DNA of 64,000 nucleotides. It comes from Pristionchus mayeri (Eukaryota; Nematoda; Chromadorea; Rhabditida; Neodiplogasteridae). Position numbers and translations under genes: made by a program. The notes under the pieces are model-generated. The model was not told the DNA's origin. It ran no database searches and saw only the letters and a program-made list of their open reading frames with translations. Of the stretch, positions 11,919 to 38,000 are shown one piece after another; positions within the stretch are counted from its first letter, which is position 1; the number at the start of each line of letters is the position of its first letter. The DNA lies in NCBI GenBank assembly GCA_036245805.1, contig BTRK01000006.1, positions 35,096,901 through 35,160,900 on the forward strand. The letters run 5' to 3'.

Positions 11919-14900
11919 ATGGGGCGATATCAGCCACGGAACAGATCGAAAGTCCCGCTTATGAATCGACTTCGAGAGATGATGAACAGAGTGCTCGAGG
12001 ATCTTATCATTGCCCAGACACATTCAGAAGTAGGTTATTTTCTACTTTTCAGCACATAATTTTGAAGTGCACATAGCACCGTTCCTTATGATACGTACTC
12101 GTGTTTGAAAAACGTTCCTTCCATTCTGTATGTTTTTAACATGGAGAAATCAAGACAAGCAAATGTTTGTTTTTATCATACCTAATCGAAATAAAATGAG
12201 TGGCTTAAAGATAGCTAATAAACACATCCTGTACAGTTGAATTTGCAGTTGTTCAATCCATCAGATGCTCTCGAGGAACTCTACGACAGCATCAATGCTC
12301 TCATGCTCGAAGACGAGAAGAACAGTCTGGAGTTTTATCAGGCATGCTCCCTTACATTATGCATTTATTGAAGTGGCATCCATTAAAATTTCATATTATG
12401 TTCACCGTTGATTGTTCATTAAAAGGAAATACTAATGTTTATTCGTTGAGGGCGAACATAAATGCCCCGTGACCGTTCTAAATCTTTTCTGTCTGCTAAT
12501 GTGTTTTCTCTTGCAGAGAGAATCGGTCAATTTCGCTACAAAGTTTGCCCGATTCGCCGAGAATCTGGATGGAGTCAAATTATGCAAGACTGTATACACC
12601 AAGAAGGTTATCTTTTTCCATCTTACAAGTAGAAATCTCGCATTGAATTCGATATTCAAACTTATGTACCAGCACCATGACTATCCTTCAAAGGCACCCA
12701 GTCGCAATTTCACTCGATATGTTCTCCGACTAGTCTAATTAAGCGCATTCCAGTCGGTTCCCGTGCAAAAGCATGTCGTGCCCTTAATCCTGAAAAGGAG
12801 CTGCCCACTCCCACAATCGGTGGTTCCTCCAGCAGATCCATCGTCATCTGCACTTCCTAGTGGTGAGTATGCCAATGCTCGCAATGTGAAAGAAGGCAGA
12901 GATGATCATACGAAAATGAATGAAAACATAAACAATGTTATTGGCAAGTTTCCTTGCAGGCTTTGAGCAGCATAATTTCGGAGAGCTCAACAGCATGAAG
13001 TTGCCAGAACTCGAGAACTTCGTGAAGGTGAGTTAAGAGACCCTCCACGGGAGAACGTAACAACTGTGCAGGGGTACACAGATGGCGAAAAATTCGATAA
13101 TTTTCAAACCTTTTGCTGAAGTATAGGCACCGAGTGCTGATTGACGGCCGCTATGGCTAAGGTCTGAGGTCGATTTTGAAAAAGTTGCAGATACCCCCAG
13201 TTTTGGGGGTCGAAAAAGTTGATATCCCAGAATGATACGGCAAATACATGATCTGGTGTATTTTCACTCGTAGAAAATTAATTTGACAGTTAAAACTCGA
13301 AAAATTGCGAAACAAAAAAGTTACCCTCAAAAAACCGATTTTTCGACAACATTTTGGAAGATCGAAAAAATAGAAAAATTTCGGAGTGTTCTCACTATGA
13401 TTTTCGAAATCTACGCCAAAAATTATACTGGACATGAATTTTTCAGATTTTTAAAAAAGTGCACTTTTGGGAAAGTTGACCGAAAGTGCGCCAAAGTCGC
13501 CCAAATGAGGTAAAGCGCGTCGCGTAATTCTGAATATTGTGTCACTGTAAGCATAAATTCGCCGAAAAACAATTTTAACTAAGTAATAGCAATATTTTCG
13601 TTGTAATTTAATATCGAAACCCAAAAAAATAATTAAAATTTAAAAATTCATTTTTCGGTCCCTGGTTCTGAGGCCAAAAACGAAACATTCTCAGAATGAA
13701 CTGGATTAATGATTTTCTTAGGTATTTCGACCCGTAGAACACGAATTTGCATATATCTTTCAACCAAAGCGAGAATGAAAGTTTTTGGGCATGCAAATTC
13801 GTGATTTTTGGCCGAAATCCATGCTTTTCTGAGACATTGACAGTTAAAAGTGTATTGGGAAGCGGTATTTGGAATATTTTCTGATACTACTAATTGATAT
13901 TAGCTTGATAATCTTTAATTTTGAAGTGTTTATGATTAGAAATTCTGAAGAAAAAAAATCCAAATATTCATACCATTTTAGGCATGAAATTTCAGGATTT
14001 TCAGAATTCATTTTTCAAATGTTCCCCGTCCCTCAGAAGACGGAACATGTTATGATAATTCACACAAACCCGTTTTCAGGCTAATGGATGCAGTTAAGAG
14101 TGCAATATTCAGAATTACGCGACGCGCTTTACCTCATTTGGGCGACGTTGGCGCAATTTCGGTCAACTTTCCCAAAAAGTGCACTTTTTTAAAAATCTGA
14201 AAAATTCATGTCTAGTATAGTTTTTGGCGTAGATTTCGAAAATCATAGTGGGAACACTTCGAAATTTTTCTCTTTTTTTCGATCTTCCTAAATTTTTCTC
14301 TTTTTTTTCGATCTTCCAAAATGTTGTCGAAAAATCGGTTTTTTGAGGTTAACTTTTTTGTTTCGCGATTTTTCGAGTTTTAACTGTAAAATTCGTTTTC
14401 TACGAGTGAAAATACACCAGGTTATGTATTTGCCGTATCATTCTGGGATATCAACTTTTTCGACCCCCAAAACTGGGGGTATCTGAAACTTTTTCAAAAT
14501 CGACCTCACACCTTAGCCAAAGTGGCCGTCAATCAGCACTTGGTACCTACACTTCAGAAAAAAAGTTTGGAAATTGTCGAATTTTTCGCCATCCGTGGAC
14601 CTGTTACGTTCTCTCGTGGAGGGTCTCTTAAAGAAGGACTGTCAGCAAAGTTGGAATTTTGGCGTTGTCATAACCATGACCGACCTTTGTACAACCATAA
14701 GAGATTCTGAAAATTTCAAATGCGTATCTCTATTTTGAACCGAGTTATCATTAGTTGGCAGAATGCCAAGGAGGGCTTGAAGGGAAGGGACGTGCGGGTA
14801 TTCAAATATCTAGAAGATTTTTCAAAAACTGGTGGGATTCGAACCCGCAACCTTCCGATTACGAGGGGACTGCTTTACCACTGAGCTATGCGATTGACCT

Positions 14901-17900
14901 TTGCCTATCCTCTTAGCTCGCGCTATGATCGTTGGATGATTGTCTAGGTCATGGTTATGACAGCCTCAAAAATTTAACTTTGCTGACACTCCTTCTTTAA
15001 TACTGAAAAAAAATCATATTTACCTTTCTAAAATGATACATTGATAAATCAGAAGGATTAACAAAAAATTAGTCAACATAATGCAGGAGGACAGTGACCT
15101 CGTGAAGGAGGAGCCTCTCTGTGACGTGGACGACACACCGATGCCCTACCCTGGAAGCACCCCCCAAGGGAAGATATCCATCCTGTCGGAGGACGAGATA
15201 AAGGAAGAGATCAAGGAAGAGGTAAATTTTCTCATGTATCATAGTTACTCTTATTGTCAGCAGTGCATATTATGACCAATTAAGCTTTTTAAAAATATTT
15301 AAGAGAGACTTTCTGAGAAAACTAAGCAATACTACCTATAGGCCGTACAACGAAAAATAAAGAGTTGATTTTAATATGTCCTTAGGGGTATCTTTTCACG
15401 TAGAGTTCGAAAATCGACCTTAGAAAGCCGTATCTCGAACCCCTCATTTCGCGTTTTTCGCTGAAGTTGGGCGGTCGGTTTTTGTATTTTTTGAACGGAT
15501 CATCCAAACTCCTAACATGTATAGTAATTCTGAAAGATCTCGACGAGATAAGCATTTTTACTGTTGGAAGAGAAATGCTAGCTCATCTGTGAAAAAGTTA
15601 TGAGCCTTTGAAATCTTAAAATTCCCGCCCTGAAAAATTTTCCGGGGGAGGGAGTTTTTTAATTGTGCGCATTCGATTCAGCATGTAAAAGTACCATTAG
15701 GGTCAAATTTTCAGTTCCAAAAGCGTGAACCAATTAGGTCATTGGGGTCGCCAAAGTGTGCCGGTTTGCATATTTTCGCCATTAGGGAAGTCCAATTTTT
15801 TTGAAATATCGACCACTGATCTCATAGTTATTCACAAATCTTAAATAAGCTCTGAAATGAAAAGAGTAACTCGTTTCGAGTACTTTTAAACACTGGTTAC
15901 CTGATTGTTTGACATTTTCGGAGGTTGCAAATTTTACGGCGGTTTTCGTTCTTAGATCGGTTTCCCTGTCTTGGAGACTTGAGAAAACCTCCATATCAAG
16001 TTGTGCCAGGACTAAGTGGTACCAGATGAGCACCCAATAGTACCAGGTAGGTACCACGTGGTATGAGAAAGGCACCAAGATGTACCATGTCAGTTCCAAG
16101 AAGCATCAGGTCAGTTCTAAGTGGTCCCATGTCAGTTCCAAGTGGTTCCAGGTAGGAACCAAGTGGTAACAGGTTAGCACCAAGTAGTACCAGGCTAACA
16201 CCAAATGCTACCAGGTAGTACCACGTGGTACCGCTCCGAAACAAACCAGGATACCAACAGGTTCAAAACAACATGACATCCGTCATTTAACCTGCGCAGG
16301 TTTTAAACCCCCCCCCCCCCCCCCCATCGTCCCAAGTGGTAGCAGTACCACCAAGCACCAGCTCAGCACCAAATGGTACCAAGTCTTTTTCATGCTGATT
16401 CTGGACCAAGTCCAAACGTAACGAGGCCCGTATCAACTGGAACCACGTTCAGTAGTGCACATTCAGTACCGGCTACGGAGTGGTACCACGTGACACAGAC
16501 CGGGTACATGTTGTTACTTACCTGTGACTACATGATACTGACCTGGTACCACTTGGTGCTAGCCTGGAACCACTTGGAACTGACATGGGACCACTAAGAA
16601 CTGACCTGATACTTCTTGGTACTGACGTGGTACATCTTGGTGCCTTTCTCATACCAAGTGGTACCTACCTGGTACCAGTGGGTGCTGACCTGGTACCACT
16701 TAGCCCTGGTACCACTTGATATGGAGGTTTGCTCAAGTTCCCAAGACAGGGAAACCGATCTAAGAAAGTAAACCGCCGTAAAATTTGCAACCTCCGAAAA
16801 TGTCAAACAATCAGGTAACAACCAGTGCTTAAAAGTACTCGAAACGAGTTACTCTTTTCATTTCAGAGTTTATTTAAGTTTTGTGAATAATTATGAGATC
16901 AGTGGTCGACATTTCGAAAAAATTGGGACTTCCCTAATGGCGAAAATATGCAAACCGGCACACTTTGGCGACCCCAATGACCTAATTGGTTCACGCTTTT
17001 GGAACTGAAAATTTGACCCTAAGGGTACTTTTACATGCTGAATCGAATGCGCACAATTAAAAAACTCCCTCCCACGGAAAATTTTTCAGGGCGGGAATTT
17101 TAAGATTTCAAAGGCTCATAACTTTTTCACAGATGAGCTAGCATTTCTCAACAGTAAAAATGCTTATCTCGTCGAGATCTTTCAGAATTACTATACATGT
17201 TAGGAGTTTGGATGATCCGTTCAAAAAATACAAAAACCGACCGCCCAACTTCAGCGAAAAACGCGAAATGAGGGGTTCGAGATACGGCTTTCTAAGGTCG
17301 ATTTTCGAACTCTACGTGAAAAGTTACCCTTAGGGACATCTTAAAATCAACGCTTTATTTTTCGTTGTACGGCCTATGGTGAATCCTACCAGATGGTCTC
17401 TCTTAAAGAGTTAATATTTTGTGAACACACCAATTCTCAGGAGCTGGATGAGCCAAGCACCTCTTACGATGCCCTGCCCATCAATCCCTTCGAGTCGGAG
17501 TTGCTGCCGAAACCTCATGAGGCACAGCAGCACATGCATCCTCCGAAGCTACTAATCAGAGACCGCCTCAATTTCCGCGCAGTACCGCACCTCGACGCAG
17601 CTCCGAGTCTTCTGAAGGCCGCTGTTCAACGAACGATGAGTGAGACTGTCATTATATTTTTCCAAACATTTTTTGCTAAAAAATATCAATAAAAACATTA
17701 CAGAGCGACCAGGCGCTCCTCCTCTGAACGAATCAACAGTGAAAGTAATCAGAAAAACGGACAACGACAATTTTCTGAGAGCCATGCAGTAAGTTTTATT
17801 GGAGTTCACATCTGATAAATTGTATCAGCGTTCGACGTTTTCCTCTATTTGCGTTACATTACTGAAACCGAATCGTGCATACAGGACTATTAAAACGTTC

Positions 17901-20289
17901 CTATAGCAACAATTGACTACTTAGGCACGATATGCACACAAAAATGGGTAGGACCAGACTCCCGCGCAAACGCGCGTGTATCAGGTGCGCGAGCGTTGTC
18001 CTAAATTTAGAAACCTCGCTGGGCGTTCACGTATGACTTATTTTTATAATCCAATATTACTAATATAGTTCATTTTCCAGACCGTCGACTTCTTTTGCGT
18101 ACTCCTCTACACAACAAGCAACCAGAACCGTAATTCCTAGGAAATACGCCACAGGAAGGTGAGACGATTTAAAATTTTCATAGTTATCCAATGCAGTCGA
18201 AGTCTCCTAGAACCTGTGAACTATCTTAGCTTTATATTTGGTTTCAGGAGAATGGTCAGGCCTGCAGTGCCCATTGCGACTCTCTTGACACCAACACAGA
18301 GAGTGGTGAGGACGAAGACTCACGATATTATTGAAGAGGTAACAATATTAATCATTGTCGGCATCACTTATTTAAAATATAAATGTACGCGTTATGAGCA
18401 TTAAAGAATCTAAAATGGTGTAAACGTGCTAGGATTGGAGCTAAACGATATTGCATTTTGCGAAAATGGTGGGTGAAAAATATAGAATGCAGACAAATAT
18501 GACAATTGGTAATTTGACGGCCTAAACGTTGAATCGCTGGACTGTTGTCAGGAGATCCTTACAATAACCTTCACATTTGATTCGCGCGTTAAAATGGAGC
18601 GCCCATGTTTATCATAATCTCCCTCAGAGGATCCCGGTGGCGAGTATTCGTCGAGACCTCGCCCTTTCCCACTTCAACTGTGGTCGAAGGATGATCCTAT
18701 GCGAATACTGCACACGAAACATCGACGAGAAGGAGATCGTCATGCACATAAAGGCGGCCCACGTCGATCAGAAGTGAGTAGAATAACAGAAGGAGTCTGT
18801 GATGCGAAACATGGACGTCTGCTTGAAAGCTTTTCAGTTTCTTGATCAATTCATACAAATAGATACATAAAAACAATCAAAATTCCGTTAAGTTTAGTGT
18901 GCTGCTAACAAGGAAATTATGTGAATCTGATGTTAGTTGATTTCCAGAAACAACTGGAATCTTGCCTTTGCCGAGGCGTCAACGAAGAAATTGCGATGCC
19001 ACGATCAAGCGTGCGATTTCTCCTGTGAATCCAATGAAGAGAGAATCGATCATTTCGACGTAAGCATTCCAACATCTAAAAACGGATCACAAAATGCGGA
19101 TCATTTTATTACCAATGCTTGACATTATGGACATATTTCAGTGTAAAATAAATAAAATTTCAGAAAACCCACTGCGATCGATACAAGACATGGATAGTCA
19201 ACAGGCGATTCAATCTTCCCCCAGGTCTGTGATTTTATTTTTTGAAAATTACGAATGGAATTATTGATAATTGTTACCGTACTTGCTAAATCATTTTGAC
19301 AATTCACAAGAGGAACTATGCGATGCTCATTTCACACTTTCAGGTACTCGTTGTCCGTATTGCACGCACTGCGTCAAGGACGTCTTCGCCCTCTGCCAAC
19401 ACCTCAAACTGGAACATCCCATGAAGATGCACAGCCCGGTACGGCCAAAATAAAGACTATATAAGTCAATAGTTACCTATAGAGAATAGCACAGTTCTAG
19501 AAAATCTTAAAGAAGGACTGTCAGCAAAGTTGAAATTTTGACGTTGTCATAACCATGACCGACCTTTGTACAACCATAAGAGATTCTGAAAATTTCAAAT
19601 GCGTATCTCTATTTTGAACCGAGTTATCACTAGTTGGCAGAATGCCAAGGAGGGCTTGAAGGGAAGGAACGTGCGGGAATTCAAATATATAGAAGATTTT
19701 TCAAAAACTGGTCGGATTCGAACCCGCAACCTTCCGATTACGCGGCGACTGCTTTACCACTGAGCTATCGAGTGACCCTTGCCTATCCTCTTAGCTCGCG
19801 CTATGATCGTTGGATGATTGTCTAGGTCATGGTTATGACAGCGTCAAAAATTTAACTTTGCTGACACTCCTTCTTTAAGACAGGAAAGGTTAAAATATAT
19901 TTTGCAAATCTCAATGTACTCTTGTTCGTCTTGCAATCGCCGCTTCAATCGACTCCATCTCATCTACCAACACTGGCACGAAGTGAGTATTTCTCCTTAA
20001 TAACTGGAAGTGTAAAGAGCTTGAAATTTATTTGTAAATTGATTAGTAGAGGGGGTAGTAGAAAATAATCTGAATTCTCAAATATAAATCCATCAGATGT
20101 TCGCAAGTATAATGATTGCAGAGCGGCTGCGAGGGGAATGTGATAGTGGATCAGCCCGAGATAGGATCCTTTCTTCCCCCTCGAGCAGTCATCGAAGCAG
20201 CCTCTGAACTAATCACTGGCCCGAGAGGCAAGAAGGGATTCCAAGAGATACTACAGCACTCCAAAAATGTAGAAATGATGAGAAAGTAG
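11919..20289 (+). CDS. C2H2 zinc-finger protein, 579 residues, 16 exons
   Basis: Exons 11919-12029, 12249-12341, 12517-12606, 12754-12862, 12960-13027, 15087-15221, 17441-17639, 17704-17788, 18081-18158, 18248-18338, 18628-18773, 18948-19059, 19164-19224, 19344-19438, 19884-19982 and 20122-20289 join in frame to 580 codons. The basic N-terminus (MGRYQPRNRSKVPLMNRLRE) leads into helical segments, then an acidic stretch with DEIKEEIKEE and a Ser/Pro linker. Zinc fingers fill the last third: CEYC...H(x4)H, CHDQAC...C...H, CPYCTHC...H...H and a clean CSSCNRRF...HLIYQHWH. It is probably a nuclear DNA- or RNA-binding protein, but I cannot assign a known gene. Exon 2 ends at a GC donor (CAG|GCATGC). 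Introns 5, 6 and 14 are swollen by foldback elements (1.6, 2.1 and 0.37 kb), and intron 5 also carries a tRNA-bearing element. The next gene, on the same strand, also begins with zinc fingers, so a shared ancestry or operon is possible. Confidence 0.84.
13033..14631. repeat. TTAA-bounded foldback element, family P1
   Basis: A long inverted repeat inside intron 5 of the zinc-finger gene. The left end TTAAGAGACCCTCCACG is mirrored by CGTGGAGGGTCTCTTAA at the right end. Arms of roughly 510-540 bp (13033-13545 and 14095-14631) surround a loop of about 550 bp. The arms match closely but carry small indels, so it is not brand new. There is no transposase frame. TTAA at both ends suggests mobilisation by a piggyBac-type enzyme (inference). 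A partial copy of the left end lies at 52386. Confidence 0.9.
14628..15000. mobile_element. tRNA-carrying TTAA MITE, copy 1
   Basis: A 373-bp element from TTAAAGAAGGACTGTCAGC to the mirrored GCTGACACTCCTTCTTTAA. The inverted ends extend about 60 bp (…TGTCATAACCATGAC). It abuts the P1 foldback, sharing the TTAA at 14628-14631. The interior carries a tRNA-like block on the minus strand. Copies 2 and 3 are at 19507 and 41198. Too short to encode a transposase. Confidence 0.92.
14829..14898 (-). other. tRNA-like block in MITE copy 1
   Basis: The minus strand has a good A box (TAGCTCAGTGGTAAAGC) and B box (GGTTCGAATCC). The T stem has one mismatch, and a loop CTCGTAA would read Thr (CGT). The acceptor arm does not pair and the anticodon stem is poor, so I do not call it a working tRNA. 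It may still be a polymerase III promoter. Confidence 0.7.
15299..17406. repeat. TTAA-bounded foldback element, family P2, 2.1 kb
   Basis: Fills the intron between exons 15087-15221 and 17441-17639 of the zinc-finger gene. The ends TTAAGAGAGAC and GTCTCTCTTAA mirror each other. Arms of about 700 bp (to about 16005 and from about 16715) are close to exact inverted copies, including the phrase TTTTCGTTGTACGGCCTAT. The centre is a minisatellite (separate entry). There is no transposase frame. A fragment of the same family is at 61130-61376. Confidence 0.92.
16010..16712. repeat. Degenerate minisatellite, core about ACCAAGTGGTACCAGGT, with poly-C
   Basis: Tandem units of roughly 17-20 bp built on the near-palindrome GGTACC fill the loop of the P2 foldback. 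On the left half the unit reads ACCAAGTGGTACCAGGT. Past the centre the reverse-complement sense dominates, so the array itself is folded. A run of 18 C at 16308-16325 marks the centre. GTAC/GTGC spacing makes many accidental frames. Confidence 0.85.
19507..19878. mobile_element. tRNA-carrying TTAA MITE, copy 2
   Basis: Same ends and length as copy 1, about 95% alike by eye. It sits in intron 14 of the same zinc-finger gene and stops 5 bp before the acceptor of exon 15, so the element has placed its end almost at the splice site. The flanking TTAA is present on both sides. Confidence 0.92.
19709..19777 (-). other. tRNA-like block in MITE copy 2
   Basis: A and B boxes are kept, but position 33 of the loop is G and the T stem has two mismatches. 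Acceptor pairing is absent. It is the same block as in copies 1 and 3 and is not a functional tRNA by structure. Confidence 0.65.
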
Positions 20290-21559
20290 TTGCCCATTCG
20301 TTTACGTGTCATATATTTCTCGTTTCATTAACGATAAACAGTCTCTTTCAAAAAATCCAATCGGCTACAGTTGAAAAATGCAAGTTGAATTTCAACCCTC
20401 TGTGTCGTCATTTCCATATCTGATCAAGAGAGAAGCACACCCTGCGGCAGGGATCCAGTCAGGTGCAAGGAAAGGGTCTTCCATTCAATTAGGCGTGGTA
20501 ATTTCCGACGGCAACCGATATACTCCCTCTCCCCTTCCTCCATTTCCCTCACCCCTCATTGACTGCCATAGGGGATGCTTTATTGGCTTCGGCTCGGATT
20601 CTCTTATGGCTCCTCGTAAGGAATTTTATGCCAAAAAGCGACTGGCATCCGACGAATTTGAAGCTGGATCGATTCAATCCTATAGTTCTCCTTCCTCGAC
20701 CTTTCTCTTTTTTCCATGTATTATCTCCGTATTATCTGAACTCTCCTTCGCTTCCTTGACATCAGTTCCTTCCGTGACTGGTCACTTGTCCCCACTCACC
20801 TTGTTAGCTCAGCCTCGTTTTGATTTTCCTTCTTACTCTCTCAAACTTGTTCTCACTGCACACACGTACCTACTTTGAATATATCTGATCCTCTACTTTA
20901 TATTGGTAATATTAGACCATATCCAGTGGCCCTCTATTTACGAAAACGTGTAAGCGATCCGCCATATTGCGAATGCCTGGGTAAATAAGAGAATGTTGTA
21001 GTTGATCAGTAAAGATATGATTCTCTCCCTTTGTATAGTAAGAGAACAAATCATCTAGTGCAACGCACGTTTGTTTTTCTCCGAGCCTTCCTAGTCAGTT
21101 CTTCTTGTTCGCGCCAGATGACAAAGAATGGAGAGGAGATAGTGTGTTGTCATTAGAGAGCGAGAGGGAAAGATCGAGTGGGGCGAGAGAGTGGAAGACA
21201 CACAGAGAGTGCCAGACAGCGGGGAAAAGAACAGCAAAAAGAGAGGGGCAGAGAGAGGAGGAGGAGGATTCACCCGATAGCCATCACTGCTCGATCTGTC
21301 ATCCAATCAGCCTTGGATTATGACCCCACGCGCAAACAAATGACCCCACTCGACGCGCATCTAATTTTCTTATTTGTTTTCAAAACTATTTGTTCAACTA
21401 GTGCCTAATAATGATTTATATATGATTTCATTGTTAAAATCGCACTTATATATCGAATAATCCGGTTTTTAATATGACTTTTACGTACAGAGAATAGTGA
21501 GACGACAAGTCTTCAATTTCCTGCGCACTTAGTGCAGTTATCGAGGAAACATCTTCGAC
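20290..21559. other. Intergenic gap between the two zinc-finger genes
   Basis: Pyrimidine-rich 20510-20870, then purine-rich 21120-21270. An acceptor-like TTTTACGTACAG at 21478-21489 precedes the next ATG and may be a trans-splice site. The 166-codon open frame at 20378-20878 lacks splice sites and recognisable composition, and I treat it as chance. Confidence 0.5.
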
Positions 21560-34087
<12,528 letters not shown>

Positions 34088-35070
34088 GGTTTTCGCATTG
34101 ATAGTGAGCTACTCAAATCACAGCAACGATATCCCCTTCTGGATTGACGAAACTACGCTGAACATAATCGAATATTTATCAATTTTTGTTAATCCTCGAG
34201 TTTGATTAATTTTAGGCCACATTTTGTTATTCTCATTGTTGATCGTTGGCATACTGGTATTTTCTCATATGCTGGCTACTTGCTGTTTATCTTTCAATAC
34301 GGTACATTTGCTGACAAAAATCAGCCATCATTGTTTGTGGTAATGCACAATAGTTTCGGTTATAAATTTTTGCTTCGCGAGTTTTTTTCTGCATAAACCG
34401 TTCTCAGTTACTTGTCTCTTGCAATTAGACAAATGCGCTAATCACAAAAAAGGATTACATGTTGATAAGAGAGTTGAAACGATTCGCTGTGATTCGATTC
34501 CATTCTATTCGACTGTTTGTCAGATACAATCATAGTGATGAGTCAACTGATATTTGAATATGTCCCTTCTCTTGGTTGCTCTCACCTTCTCTTTCACACT
34601 CGGATTCTCATCCAGGCATTGGCCCCTGGTGTCGAGAGTGCGTTTGTACGAGGGATGTTTACAACATCATTTAACGGCTCTCAGACTTATTTTTCTCCCC
34701 GAGCGCGTGTATTCTTAGTTTTGAAATTGTTTTAAAATTAGTTTGCTTTCCAGTTTTTCCTTTTTTTTATTATTTCACTTTTCACTATGTCTTGACTGAG
34801 AGCTGTTGAACCTTATTTGTCATGGGTTCTCTCACTTGCCTTATTATTGGTCAACGAAAACAATATAGTAAATGATCGAGGAATATTGGGTCTCCTTTTC
34901 TTTTTTCCCAACAATCTATCAATTTCCTTTCATCAACGTATCACTTTGTCTCTTCTTCGTTCCTATCAATACATCATTTATCGATCTTATGCGAGTATAT
35001 TCGTCAATATAATTTGTACATTATGTTGTTTTATGCCAATCAGAGCTTTTCAGTGCTTCAGGGAATCCGT
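34088..35070. other. Intergenic gap
   Basis: AT-rich 3' flank of the zinc-finger gene and 5' flank of the next gene on the same strand. An acceptor, CAGTGCTTCAG, ends at 35061, ten bases before the next ATG, and may be a trans-splice site. I see no exon chain or repeat in the rest. Confidence 0.5.
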
Positions 35071-38000
35071 ATGCTCCCTCAGCAGGGTCGGGGGTTCATC
35101 TGGGATACTCCGGAGTTGAAGGAGGGCAGTCACGAGTTCACTCTCTTCGTCCCCGAGGCGAAGCGCATCTTCGACGTCTCCGTGGCAACCACTGAGATTG
35201 ATGAGTGAGTGTTGTATACATGTAGTATGGGTGTAAGGGGAAAGAAGGGGCGAACGAAGCCATAGAGGAGAATGAAAATGTACTCGATTCTTCCGCGCTC
35301 CCAAAGAAACCACAATCGATGCGCGAGTACATAGCCGTATAGTATATCAGTTGAATGGAATGGGAAGAATCATAAGAGGGGAAAGCAAGAATGTATTCGG
35401 ATGCTTCCATATTAACAAGACGAGGGAGGGTGAATCATATGGCAGTGTCATACGAGAAAGCGGAGACTACGGTATCTATTCGGTTCGAGACGCTCTTTTC
35501 AGCTGGAATAACTCGCTCTACCCCACAGAGTGGATCGAGTGGAAGGGAGTGGGAAAGAGGGACTCTTCCCGTGCCATTCCCCTCCTCGATGTGACACTCG
35601 TAGCCAAAGGAGATACGCCCATCTGCCCCGAGTACACCACACAGCCGGTAAGTTACCGTACTCTGAGGGTGAGATAGTGTCTAATTCGAGAGTGTGTAGA
35701 AAGAAAAGTGATATGGTGGGGTTGTATTGCATTTTATTTATTCAAGGTTGCTGCAGATTATATTGAGTCTTTTCTTTTTGGTCTTCGTATAGCCGATGGG
35801 GGGACAAGGGTGGGGATCTTCAGTCTTTATCGAAGCGAGACGTTTCGGGCTGTCCGCCCATCATCAGTCATGGTTAACACCTCAAACTTGGGTAATTAAA
35901 TCTTAAACCTTAATTACCCAAGTTTGAGGTGTTAACCATAACTGATGATGGGCGGACAGCCCGATGCGTCTCGCTTCGATAAAGACTGAAGATCCCCACC
36001 TTTTCCCCCCATCGGCTATACGAAGAACAAAAAGCAGTACTTCTCAACCATGACAAGGATCACCGAGTATCCCCTTCGATTGAGTCTTTGCAGACTTTCA
36101 AATCTGTGCTACTCTTTCCGAAGAGAGAGGACTTGCGCTGCTTTATCGGAGAGGTATGTTGAAGGAACCTCGGCGTGCTGTTAGTTATTCCGGTTTTTCA
36201 ACTCACAGGATGCGCGCCACTTTTGCGAAGCGGCGCCGCCACGCACTCCTCGTTTCACATACTCTCTGGTCGTGGATACTCAGAGAGAAAGAGGGTGCAA
36301 ACGAGGAGTGCGTGGCGGCGCCGCTTCGCAAAAGTGGCGCGCATCCTGCGTCGGAAAACTGAAGTATGCGCCCGAAAAATTGATTATGTTGGGGGAATCT
36401 GTAGAACTAATGTGATTCAATCAACGATATCGAATTCTTGAGAGCAATGCCTGGTCTCCGTTCGTCGGTGTTGTGAAGTGCGAGGACGCAGATATCAAAA
36501 GGGACACCTACTGCGTCGGTCACATTGAAAGGTGATTCTCATCAAATCATGGCATTCGTCAGACTGTGAAAAGCGTGGAAATCCATATCGACGAAGAAAA
36601 TTGAACGTTGCAGGGATTACGAGAGGGCGGATTCGGCATTCCGCGTGAGCAACTTGAAATTCCCCGATGGCTATTGTCATCCTCTCGACGAGGAGATCTT
36701 CAAGAGACTAGAGAATGAGGTATGATGTTAATGATTTATGAAGAAGGGTGAATATTGATTCACGCACACCGATATCCCTGAATCGAGAATGCCTTTTTCA
36801 TTTTTGAAACAACACCCAATTGTTTACAGATTGAAGAAGCTGCTGAGGAGGCGACGTTGCTAGCCAGCAAGGGCGAATCGCACGAATCTGCTCAAGTCAT
36901 CCCCGACAGAAGGGCCAACCATGGTGAGAATACCATGAATTATATACGAGATGACTCTTTCAGATGAGTTCATTGCAATTCCGGACTCGGCGAATGCCTG
37001 TGAGTAAATATCCCTTGAATTTACTGGTGCATGTTGTGGTTATTAAGGCTGGTTAGGCACTTATGAGTATGATTGATGTTAGCGGTTGTTTTCCAATGTA
37101 GTCAATGCGTGGCGGAAGATCACATGTGCGTGTATGCATTCACAAATCTCAATTTTGCTGTTCAGCCGTCACTGTCCCAATTCCCGATGAGAAACTCGAA
37201 CGGAGGAGGAAGAACGCGGCTGAGAGAAGGGAACGAGTTATGAGACGAGCTCAATTCCTCCAGGTAAAATTAGGGCAATTTTTTTCTTTCATCTTCATAT
37301 TATATTGCAGAACATGAGATACCATCAACTAATCGTGTACAAATCTGGAGAAAGAGGAGGTGCGATTTATATAACATTGCATGATTATTCAATTAATGAA
37401 TTGGCAATGAGTTGAATTTGAAGACATACGCGCACAAGTTGTAAACAAGTGCAAAACAAGTATAGAACAAGTATGTGCACAAGTTGTAAACAAGCAACCG
37501 AGAAAAACAAGTTGTAAAACAGTTTGAGCGTAGGGAGAAGGGTGCTTGTTTACAACTTGTGCACATACTTGTTCTATACTTGTTTTGCACTTGTTTACAA
37601 CTTGTGCGACTACACCAGAGTACTGGAAAGCAATTTGTCAATTCTTTCTGTACTCTTCACCGATTGGGCGATAGAAATATCGAGTTTTGAAGTGTTTGCA
37701 ACGAGTTTTCCAGGTCTCGTTGGCTATGCTCCGATGATCGGAAGTGTTCGAATCGTTGCGAGGCATCTAAAGGAGGCGCCGCACACGAGAGTGGACATCG
37801 GCCACTGTCTGAAAGCACGCGTCGAGTGAGTTATCATGAGGATGCTACATAGTTATCTTAACTCTCCAATTCGTAGATTAAGAATTCCAGAAGACGGTAT
37901 GGGAAATATTTTATGATGCGAAGAGGAAACGGAAGCAAATTTTTAGTAGAATGAAGTTTTGCTGTTTTAAAAATAAATGTCGGTTTATAATCCTTTTTCA

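Noticed and set aside
14829..14898. Functional tRNA-Thr in the MITE
   Set aside because: The A and B boxes are good, but the acceptor arm does not pair and the anticodon stem is poor in all three copies.
16010..16712. CRISPR-like array
   Set aside because: Units are contiguous and degenerate without unique spacers, in a eukaryotic intron.
20378..20878. 166-codon open frame on the plus strand
   Set aside because: Pyrimidine-biased intergenic DNA. No signal, domain or splice continuity. Probably chance.
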